The translations under genes were made by a program, and so were the position numbers. The notes beneath the pieces were generated by a model. It did not search any database, was not told the DNA's origin, and worked only from the letters and a program-made list of their open reading frames with translations. A stretch of 64,000 nt of DNA from CF-162 sp040882565 (GTDB lineage: Bacteria > Chloroflexota > Dehalococcoidia > SM23-28-2 > RBG-16-64-32). Positions within the stretch are counted from its first letter, which is position 1; each line of letters opens with the position of its first letter. The stretch covers positions 62,001 to 126,000 of the forward strand of contig JBBEAZ010000015.1 in the NCBI GenBank assembly GCA_040882565.1. The letters run 5' to 3'. This document shows, in pieces, positions 1 through 6,461 of the stretch.

Positions 1-34
1 GGTGGGGGGGCGGGGGTTCAGCCCTTGCGGGGAG

Positions 35-817
35 CTAAGCCCGCGTCGCCCAGAGATCCAACCTCACATAATCCGCCCCAAACCGCGCCACCGTCTCCCC
101 AATCACATCCCGCAAAAACCGCTCCGAAAACTCGTCCGGCAACGCCTTCGCCTGGTGCTGCAGGATGATCGTCCGCAGGTACAGCGACGCATCATCATCG
201 CTCTCAAACGTCACCGGCGCCGCGAACAACCGACCGCGCACCTCGCGCCAGCCATTGCGCTCCATCGCCTCCTGCGCCGCCTCCACCGTCCGGTACTTGC
301 GGAACTCACTGTCCGCCGAGAAATACTCCGAGTACGGCGCCCGCTTCTCGACCGCGTGCGTCGTTGCCATCAGCCTTTCATTGTTTCCTGCGCCACCGCA
401 CTGCGACCTCAGCCGTCCGCCCGGCTTCGTCGCCCGCGCCAGGCACCCGAACAGCCCATCGTCGTCCGGGATCCAATGAAACACCGCGTTCGAAAACACC
501 ACATCCACCTGCTCCGGCAGCGAAAAGTCCGTCAGGCTCGCCACCTGCGGCGTCACGCGCGTCTCACCCCGCTCCTCCAGCGACTTCGCCAGCATCGCCA
601 CCATGTTCTCCGAACTGTCGACCGCATAAACCTTCCCCCGCGGCAACTTCTCCAGCAGATCAAACGTCACCGACCCCGACCCACACCCCGCATCCAGCAC
701 GGTCTCATCCCCGCGCAACTCCAGGTCATCGATCACCTGCTGCGCCCACCCCCGCATCGGCGTCCCGATCCGGTCATAAACCTCCGCGTTCCAATCAGTC
801 TTCCGCGCTTGATTCAT
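35..817 (-). CDS. Class I SAM-dependent methyltransferase
   Basis: A 260-residue protein of the class I methyltransferase fold, resembling trans-aconitate 2-methyltransferase and related small-molecule methyltransferases. The SAM-binding motif I (VLDAGCGSG) lies at about residues 40-48, an acidic post-I strand (VYAVDSSENMV) follows, and the motif IV region VDVVFSNAVFHWI is clear. The ATG at 817 is preferred to an in-frame GTG at 838 because the family usually begins just before the W-x-A-x-x-Y segment; the Shine-Dalgarno is weak. It is a single gene followed by the window edge; the substrate cannot be read from the sequence. Family assignment is firm, function is not. Confidence 0.85.
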   Translation of the reverse strand: MNQARKTDWNAEVYDRIGTPMRGWAQQVIDDLELRGDETVLDAGCGSGSVTFDLLEKLPRGKVYAVDSSENMVAMLAKSLEERGETRVTPQVASLTDFSLPEQVDVVFSNAVFHWIPDDDGLFGCLARATKPGGRLRSQCGGAGNNERLMATTHAVEKRAPYSEYFSADSEFRKYRTVEAAQEAMERNGWREVRGRLFAAPVTFESDDDASLYLRTIILQHQAKALPDEFSERFLRDVIGETVARFGADYVRLDLWATRA

Positions 818-875
818 GCGCCCAGCGTCGCGTGCCACGTTCCGTCAGTCAAGCACCCCGCCTCGGCCAACGCCC

Positions 876-910
876 GGTAGGGGGCGCTGCTTGCCGCGCC
901 CGCCCACGCC
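876..910. repeat. Dispersed intergenic repeat, family A copy 1
   Basis: About 35 bp beginning GGTAG and containing GGCGCTGCTTGCCGCGCC then CGCCCACGCC. A near-identical copy lies at 3351-3384 in the same orientation. Both copies lie between or just outside genes. Confidence 0.7.
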
Positions 911-946
911 CCGATCGTGCGACGACACAGGCTGCAGCTGCAGTAC

Positions 947-1009
947 GCGAAGGTGCAGCGGAGCCGCTGCCGGGGGGTTTGGGGGGTGTCCCCCCGATTC
1001 CTCATTTTC
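947..1009. repeat. Dispersed intergenic repeat, family C copy 1
   Basis: Starts GCGAAGGTGCAGCGG, continues with a GCTGCCGG segment and the inverted repeat GGGGGGTGTCCCCCC, and ends near TCATTTT. A second copy lies at 3714-3777 in the same orientation. The internal palindromes would form hairpins in RNA or single-stranded DNA. It abuts the stop codon of the enoyl-CoA hydratase gene, so one copy could act as its 3' hairpin. Confidence 0.75.
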
Positions 1010-1808
1010 CCGTAAACACCGGCGCCCGCTTCTCCAGGAACGCCCGGAACCCCTCCTGGAAATCGTGCGTCCGGAACAGCGGCAACAACTGCAAGAACAC
1101 GTGGTGCACACTCGCCTCAAACGTCTCGTCCATCGCCAGCCGCATCATGCGCTTCGTCGCCTGCACCGCCAGCGGCGCGTTCTGCGCGATCTCCTCCGCG
1201 ATCTCCCGCGTCACGTCCATCAGGGTGTCGTGGGGGACCACGTGGTTGACGAGGCCATACTCGAGCGCCTTCTCCGCGCCGAGGGTCATGCCGCGCAGGG
1301 CGATCTCGGATGCCTTGGCCCAGCCGATGAGCCGCGGCAGCAACCACGCCCCGCCGCTCTCCGGCAGGATGCCGCGCTTCGTGAAGATTGCCGCCAGCTT
1401 CGCCTCCGTCGAGGCGATTCGGATGTCCGCGCCCAGCGCCAGGTCCATCCCGTAGCCCGCCGCCGGCCCGTTCAGCGCGCAGATCACCGGCTTGTCCGTG
1501 TTGTGCAGCACAATCGGCGGGCTCGACTGCAGGTCGAACCGCTGCGTCGAAAGGTCCGTCCCGTTCCCCGACGACCCGATCCCCGACCCCGCCGCCAGGT
1601 CCTTCAGGTCGAGCCCCGCGCAGAACCCGCGCCCCGCCCCCGTGATCACAATCACCCGCACATCGTTGTCCGCGTCCGCATCCCGCAGCGCCTGCGAAAA
1701 CGACTCCAACATCGGCCCCGAAATCGCATTCAACCGCTCCGGCCGGTTCAGCGTAATCGTCGCAACGTAGTCCTTCGACTCAAACAACAAATCAGAGTAC
1801 TGAGACAT
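1002..1808 (-). CDS. Enoyl-CoA hydratase/isomerase family protein
   Basis: A 268-residue crotonase-fold protein predicted to hydrate or isomerise an enoyl-CoA thioester in fatty or branched acid breakdown. The first oxyanion-hole segment (GAGRGFCAGLDLKDL) is at about residues 58-72 and the second (NGPAAGYGMDLALGADI) at about residues 110-125. The ATG at 1808 is chosen because GGAGGTGTGCCC directly precedes it, a near-ideal ribosome site; an upstream in-frame extension is not needed. The length is typical for the family. It stands alone between a methyltransferase and a surface protein, so the pathway is not given by context. Two further paralogues lie at 60-62 kb. Confidence 0.92.
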   Translation of the reverse strand: MSQYSDLLFESKDYVATITLNRPERLNAISGPMLESFSQALRDADADNDVRVIVITGAGRGFCAGLDLKDLAAGSGIGSSGNGTDLSTQRFDLQSSPPIVLHNTDKPVICALNGPAAGYGMDLALGADIRIASTEAKLAAIFTKRGILPESGGAWLLPRLIGWAKASEIALRGMTLGAEKALEYGLVNHVVPHDTLMDVTREIAEEIAQNAPLAVQATKRMMRLAMDETFEASVHHVFLQLLPLFRTHDFQEGFRAFLEKRAPVFTGK

Positions 1809-1909
1809 GGGCACACCTCCAAAAATATCTGCCGCAAGTGTACAACGGCGTCCCAAACACCCGCCCCCGGCGCTCCCGGAACGCCACCTGCCATCGGCCC
1901 CCTCCATCT

Positions 1910-1975
1910 GCGTAGGGGCGAGGCACCCCTCGCATCACCCAAACCTTGCCCGTACCCGTGTCTCGCCCGCCCCGC
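1910..1975. repeat. Dispersed intergenic repeat, family B copy 1
   Basis: Begins GCGTAGGGGCGAGGCACC and continues CCTCGCATCAC; GCGAGG and CCTCGC form a short hairpin. After a variable centre both copies share CGTGTCTCG and a C-rich tail. The partner copy is at 3422-3488. It lies in the 199-bp gap between the enoyl-CoA hydratase and the surface protein gene. Confidence 0.7.
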
Positions 1976-2007
1976 CCCGCCCGTGCGACCACGTCCCGCC
2001 GTACGCC

Positions 2008-3291
2008 CTACGCGCGCCTCCGTCCACCCCGCCACGCCACCGCCGCCGTCATTCCAAGCGCCACCGCGACCATCGCCATCCAAACCGCGACCGTATCCGG
2101 CGCTGCACTGCTCGGCGGCCCCCCGGCGTTCGGTAACTGGCCAGGCGTAGCCGTCGATGTCGCAACCGGCGTCGGCTTGATCCGGATCGCGGGGTCATCG
2201 TCCGGCACTTCAGCGTCCACCGTCAGGTCATCGCCTTCCCACGGAATCGATACAACCCACGTCTCGCCGAGCTGCACTTCGACCAGCGTCGGCGGACCCT
2301 TCACACAATTCGCAGGTTGCGAATCTTCGGGCAGGTTGGGCCAACGGAATGCAAACTCAGACCCTACGAATTCGTTTCTGATGCCTTGGCAGGCCACGCC
2401 GTCCGCGCGGATGCCACGCGGGAGACTCAGTGACTCAACCACCACCGGCTGCCCATCCTTCACAAACCGCACCGTAATCGTCGACTGAGGATACCCCGTC
2501 GGGCTCGGCGTGGGACTCAGCAAGAACCCCGTATCAACCTCTATCGTTTGGTCCTGATCACCCGACCAGGAGAACCGCACCGTCAGATCACCGAACTCCT
2601 CGGTTTCAAAAATCGACTCGAGTTCGGTGCCAACGCAGAGCCCTCCGGGTTCCACGATACGGGCCACCGCCGAAAGATTCGCCGGAAACTCGAACGCTTC
2701 GGGGTAGGAACAATAGTAGTCTTCATCAAGGCGCAGTACCCAACGAGTCAATGTGACTGGCTGAGCCACACCGTCATGGCTGAACCGCGCCGTCAAGATC
2801 GGCAAGTCCGACAGGTACTCGTCAACAAAACCTGACCAGTCCAGGTCAACCGTGGCGTCAGTCCCATCGAAAACGAATTCGTCTGAACAGAGCTTCGTTG
2901 GATGGAAGTAGAACATGCAGAACCGCACGGTAACTCCCGTCTGGCTGCACGACGGACCACCCGACCACGGCCACGACACACGCTCGAACACAGTCTCGTC
3001 GCCCTCCAAAACCGCCCGAGAGCACAATTCCCCATCCGCCTCTGCAATATCTGGACCGTCGCCAATTGGCGCTACGACCGGCACCCCGTGCAGAACGTTC
3101 CTCACCGTGATGATCGCGTAGTCGTCGGGTACGGTAGCCGGCAACGGCAGCGCAGGCGCACCCGTCGCTGCCACCGCTGCGCTGTCGCCCGAGCTTCCGC
3201 TTGCCCCGGCGCCCGCCGCGAGCACGACCGCCACCACGACCGCCACCACCAACCCCGCAATCACCCCCGAACCCAGGACCAGCCTTCGCAC
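2008..3291 (-). CDS. Surface-anchored protein with LPNAGG-type sorting signal
   Basis: About 427 residues. The N-terminus is a signal or anchor segment (RRLVLGSGVIAGLVV and following hydrophobic stretch); the body is a Cys-rich, beta-rich extracellular region with no family I recognise; the C-terminus has a Thr/Pro linker (KPTPVATSTATP), the motif LPNAGG, a hydrophobic helix and the basic tail RGGRRRA. That order is the layout of a cell-wall sorting signal, but LPNAGG departs from LPXTG, so sortase processing is inference. Start: a GTG at 3291 lies six bases after GGAGG; a GTG two codons upstream overlaps that site and is less likely. Three repeated Cys-containing blocks suggest internal duplication. 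Confidence 0.7.
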   Translation of the reverse strand: MRRLVLGSGVIAGLVVAVVVAVVLAAGAGASGSSGDSAAVAATGAPALPLPATVPDDYAIITVRNVLHGVPVVAPIGDGPDIAEADGELCSRAVLEGDETVFERVSWPWSGGPSCSQTGVTVRFCMFYFHPTKLCSDEFVFDGTDATVDLDWSGFVDEYLSDLPILTARFSHDGVAQPVTLTRWVLRLDEDYYCSYPEAFEFPANLSAVARIVEPGGLCVGTELESIFETEEFGDLTVRFSWSGDQDQTIEVDTGFLLSPTPSPTGYPQSTITVRFVKDGQPVVVESLSLPRGIRADGVACQGIRNEFVGSEFAFRWPNLPEDSQPANCVKGPPTLVEVQLGETWVVSIPWEGDDLTVDAEVPDDDPAIRIKPTPVATSTATPGQLPNAGGPPSSAAPDTVAVWMAMVAVALGMTAAVAWRGGRRRA

Positions 3292-3350
3292 ACTCACCCT
3301 CCAATCGGCGCCATTGTACGCCCGCCCTCGCCGCGCGCGCCCACCGACTC

Positions 3351-3384
3351 GGTAGAGGCGCTGCTTGCCGCGCCCGCCCACGCC
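3351..3384. repeat. Dispersed intergenic repeat, family A copy 2
   Basis: Second copy of the 35-bp family at 876-910, same orientation, differing by a few bases near the GGTAG end. It sits immediately upstream of the anchored surface protein gene. Confidence 0.7.
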
Positions 3385-3421
3385 TCTTCATTGAACCACC
3401 CCCGCCATGTGCCCCGCATTC

Positions 3422-3488
3422 GCGTAGGGACGAGGCACCCCTCGCATCACCTCGTCCTCCCGCTATGCACGTGTCTCGTCCGCCCCGC
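3422..3488. repeat. Dispersed intergenic repeat, family B copy 2
   Basis: Matches 1910-1975: GCGTAGGGACGAGGCACC then CCTCGCATCAC, a variable centre, and a CGTGTCTCG tail. One base differs in the first arm (GGGGC to GGGAC). Confidence 0.7.
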
Positions 3489-3713
3489 GCCCCGCCTCAC
3501 CCCAACGTTCGTCCCGTTCGCGGTGAGGCTCACGAATCCACGAACGGAGCACCCACGCAGCGCCATTTCCCCCTCGGACTTCCACCCCAACGTCCGCTAC
3601 CCTGAACCCAGCCCCTTAACAAATCGAAGAGCCCTCTGGCCCCCCCCCACACGCGCTCGCAATAACCAATGCCTCACGGCCTCACCGGTATCACCCGTCG
3701 CGCCAGCCCCAAC

Positions 3714-3777
3714 GCGAAGGTGCAGCGGCGTCGCTGCCGGAGGGCTCCGGGGGGTGTCCCCCCGGGACATCATTTTG
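3714..3777. repeat. Dispersed intergenic repeat, family C copy 2
   Basis: Matches 947-1009: GCGAAGGTGCAGCGG, a GCTGCCGG segment, the inverted repeat GGGGGGTGTCCCCCC, then TCATTTT. Substitutions are concentrated in the spacers and the two inverted-repeat arms are conserved. Confidence 0.75.
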
Positions 3778-4131
3778 TTGTTGGGGGGTGGGGCGGGGCG
3801 GGGCTCGCACTCCCGCCGATTGAACGCCCACCTCAGGCTTTTGAACGCCGCTCAATCATCCTGCGTCCTGCCTCCGCCCCGCACGCCCTACGGACCCACC
3901 CCCGAAAAAAACGAAAAAACTCACCACCACAATCAACCACCAGATACACCCCCGCCCCAATCGATCAAACCGCAGATACGAACACTCGCCCCCAAACGGT
4001 CGATCGAACGCCCGATAACCCGTCTACCACAACCCTTGACGCGCCCCGTAAGCTAGACACAGACGCATACGGAACCAAATGTCCCTCACAGTCGTTACTT
4101 ACCAGACCGCTAAGCAGGAAGGCTCGCCCGA

Positions 4132-5154
4132 GTGGACCCTCGCGACATCGCCCAGCGCCTCGCCGACAACATAGAGTCCGTCATCATCGGCAAACGCCCC
4201 CAGGTCGAGCTTGCCGTCATGACCCTCATGTGCGGCGGCCACCTCCTCATCGAGGACGTCCCCGGCGTCGGCAAGACCATGCTCGCCCGCTCCCTCGCCC
4301 GCTCCAGCGGCTGCTCCTTCAACCGCATCCAGTTCACGCCTGACCTCCTCCCCAGCGACGTCACCGGCGTCTCCGTCTACAACCAGCAGTCCAGCGACTT
4401 CGAGTTCCGCCCTGGCCCCGTCCTCGCCCAGATCGTCCTCGCCGACGAGATCAACCGCGCCACCCCCAAGGCCCAGTCCGCCCTCCTCGAAGCCATGGAG
4501 GAGCGCCAGGTCACCGTCGACGGCGTCACCCGCCGCCTCCCCGACCCCTTCATGGTCATGGCCACTCAGAACCCCATCGAATACGAAGGCACATTCCCCC
4601 TCCCCGAGGCCCAACTCGACCGCTTCCTCATCCGCCTCGAGATCGGCTACCCCAGCGCTACCGACGAGCGCCTGCTCATGGAGCGCCAGATCCACGGCCA
4701 CCCCGTCGGCGAACTCGCCCAGGTCTGCACGCCCGAGGAAGTCCTCGGCCTCCAGGCCGCCGTCCGCGACGTCTACGTCGACGTCCTCGTCCAGGAATAC
4801 ATCGTCAAGATCGTCGAAGCCACCCGCGAGCACCAGGCCGTCTACCTCGGCTCATCGCCCCGCGGCTCGCTCGCGATCCAGCGCCTGACCCAGGCCCGCG
4901 CCGTCTTCGAAGGCCGCGACTACGTCCTCCCCGACGACGCCAAGGCTCTCGCCTACCCCGCCCTCGGGCACCGCATCATCCTCAACGCCCAGGCCCGCGT
5001 CAAAGGCGCAACCGCTGCCAACGTCGTCGACGAGTGTCTCTCCCGGATCCCCGTTCCCGGCGTCAGAGCACGCTCCGAAGAGCGTCCGTCTGGACGCTCC
5101 GAAGAGCGCCCGTCTGGGCGCTCCGACGAACCTCCCTCCGGGCGCGCAACGTGA
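4132..5154 (+). CDS. MoxR family AAA+ ATPase
   Basis: A 340-residue AAA+ ATPase of the MoxR/RavA class, thought to act as a chaperone-like remodeller for proteins encoded by adjacent DUF58 and transglutaminase-like genes. Walker A is GVGKTMLARS near residue 47, Walker B LADEINRA near 107, and the sensor region MATQNPIEYEGTFPLPEA and arginine-finger area follow. Translation starts at GTG 4132 with a weak upstream purine run. The C-terminal tail is odd: after the normal family end it carries three short repeats of the type RSEERPSG, encoded by hairpin-forming DNA. The stop overlaps the GTG start of the next gene (GTGA), so the operon is translationally coupled. Confidence 0.93.
   Translation: MDPRDIAQRLADNIESVIIGKRPQVELAVMTLMCGGHLLIEDVPGVGKTMLARSLARSSGCSFNRIQFTPDLLPSDVTGVSVYNQQSSDFEFRPGPVLAQIVLADEINRATPKAQSALLEAMEERQVTVDGVTRRLPDPFMVMATQNPIEYEGTFPLPEAQLDRFLIRLEIGYPSATDERLLMERQIHGHPVGELAQVCTPEEVLGLQAAVRDVYVDVLVQEYIVKIVEATREHQAVYLGSSPRGSLAIQRLTQARAVFEGRDYVLPDDAKALAYPALGHRIILNAQARVKGATAANVVDECLSRIPVPGVRARSEERPSGRSEERPSGRSDEPPSGRAT
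5071..5123 (+). repeat. In-frame hairpin repeat at the 3' end of the MoxR gene
   Basis: Tandem units of 24 bp. Unit 1 folds as GAGCGTCC, loop GTCT, GGACGCTC (5080-5099). Unit 2 folds as GAGCGCCC, loop GTCT, GGGCGCTC (5104-5123). The difference between the units is a paired change (T-A to C-G) that keeps the stem. CGCTC-CGAA-GAGCG can pair as an alternative hairpin. A third, decayed unit follows up to the stop codon. The units lie inside the coding frame, immediately ahead of the coupled start of the DUF58 gene. Confidence 0.75.
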
Positions 5155-6461
5155 AAGCCCCGCTGCGGCTGCTCGCGCTCGTCTTCGTGCGCTGCCCCGC
5201 TGCCTTCATCGGCCTCGTCGTCCGCAACCACAACCTCGCCTTCGTCCTCGCTGCCCTTATCTCGACCGCCATCCTCGCCGGCGTCACCGGCCACTGGCTC
5301 TTCTACCGTGGCGCCTACCTCCTCGGCGGCTTCATCCCCCTCTGCTACATCTGGGCGCGCGTCTCCGCCCGCGGCCTCGAAGTCGAGGTGGAGCGCCCGG
5401 CCGAACGCCTGCAGGTCGGCCAGGAGACCGAGACCCGCCTCTACCTCAAGAGCACCAGCATCGTCACCAAGCTCTGGCTCGAAGTCGAAGACCTGACGGA
5501 CATGCCCGGCCGCGCCCCCAAGACCGTGATCACTCTCCCCGGCAAAGGCGCCCGCAACTGGAAGGTCACGATGCGCTGCGCCCGGCGCGGCATCTTCTCC
5601 GCCGGCCCCGTCAAGATCACCACCGGCGATCCCTTCGGCCTCTTCCGCATGACGCGCCGCTTCGGCGTCAAACAGCGCCTGCTCGTGCTCCCGCAGCCCG
5701 AAGAGCTGCCCTACTTCTGGGCGCCCGCGGCGATGCTGCCCGGCGAAGGCACCGTCCGCCAGCGCACTCACTACGTCACGCCCAACGCCGCCGCCGTCCG
5801 CGAATACTACCCCGGCGATAGCTTCAGCCGCATCCACTGGAAGAGCACCGCCCGCCTCAACAAGCTGATGGTCAAGACCTTCGAAATGGACCCGACCAGC
5901 AATATCTGGGTCGTCCTCGACCTCGACAAGGCCGTCCAGCGCGGCAGCGGCGACGAGAGCACCGAGGAGTACGGCGTCCGCATCGCCGCATCGCTCGCCA
6001 GCCACTTCCTCCAGCAGAACCGCATGTTCGGCGTGATGGCCGAGGGCACCGAGTCGATCGTCATGGACCCCGCCCGCGGCGCTGAGCAGCTCTCCCGCGT
6101 CCTCGAGACCCTCGCTGTCGCCGAAGCCGGCGGCACGACTTCGATCGCCGAGCTTCTCCAGAAAGAGGGCCGCCGCGTCGGTCGCCACACGACTGTCATC
6201 GTCGTCACCCCCTCGGTCGACGAAGAGTGGGTCGCCACTCTCGGCCAGCTTCTCCACCAGGGCGCCCGCGCCGCCGTAGTCCAGCTCGACCCCGGCAGCT
6301 TCGGCGGCTCTGAGGAAGGTGCCCTCCCGATCGACCGCCTGGCCGCCATGGGCATCGTCACCTACGTCGTCCCGGCACAGTGCGACCTGTCGTTGATGCT
6401 AGGCCCCGCCGGCGTCCGCGGCGACTCGATCCTCGAACGTCAACCGGTGGGGGTGCGCTGA
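5151..6461 (+). CDS. DUF58 domain-containing membrane protein
   Basis: A 436-residue protein. Two hydrophobic helices fill the first 70 residues (around LAFVLAALISTAILAGV and YLLGGFIPLCYIW), followed by a beta-sandwich stretch and the DUF58 core with VREYYPGDSFSRIHWKSTAR, the family hallmark, at about residues 222-241. DUF58 proteins are von Willebrand A-like partners of MoxR ATPases. GTG 5151 is chosen because it overlaps the upstream stop as GTGA; an upstream ATG would lie inside the MoxR gene. The stop overlaps the next ATG by one base (TGATG). The protein is likely membrane-bound, with the DUF58 domain in the cytoplasm; its substrate is unknown. Confidence 0.92.
   Translation: MKAPLRLLALVFVRCPAAFIGLVVRNHNLAFVLAALISTAILAGVTGHWLFYRGAYLLGGFIPLCYIWARVSARGLEVEVERPAERLQVGQETETRLYLKSTSIVTKLWLEVEDLTDMPGRAPKTVITLPGKGARNWKVTMRCARRGIFSAGPVKITTGDPFGLFRMTRRFGVKQRLLVLPQPEELPYFWAPAAMLPGEGTVRQRTHYVTPNAAAVREYYPGDSFSRIHWKSTARLNKLMVKTFEMDPTSNIWVVLDLDKAVQRGSGDESTEEYGVRIAASLASHFLQQNRMFGVMAEGTESIVMDPARGAEQLSRVLETLAVAEAGGTTSIAELLQKEGRRVGRHTTVIVVTPSVDEEWVATLGQLLHQGARAAVVQLDPGSFGGSEEGALPIDRLAAMGIVTYVVPAQCDLSLMLGPAGVRGDSILERQPVGVR

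Larger units (their letters stand above)
3385..4131. other. Long non-coding gap before the MoxR operon
   Basis: About 750 bp without a credible gene. Open frames across it are C-rich runs rich in Pro, Arg and His with no family resemblance. It holds copies of repeat families B (3422-3488) and C (3714-3777) and must contain the promoter of the MoxR operon. A TTGACG at 4036 is a candidate -35 element, but no well-spaced -10 box follows it. Confidence 0.6.

Noticed and set aside
2902..4056. A 384-codon plus-strand frame crossing the start of the surface protein gene and the 3.4-4.1 kb gap
   Set aside because: Pro/His/Arg-rich, no motif, and it runs through two dispersed repeat copies.
4036..4070. 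TTGACG plus a downstream box as the MoxR operon promoter
   Set aside because: No -10-like hexamer occurs at 15-19 bp; the nearest candidates are 12 and about 24 bp away.
4953..6257. A 434-codon minus-strand frame under the DUF58 gene
   Set aside because: Low-complexity acidic shadow sequence with no family resemblance; the DUF58 signature is on the plus strand.
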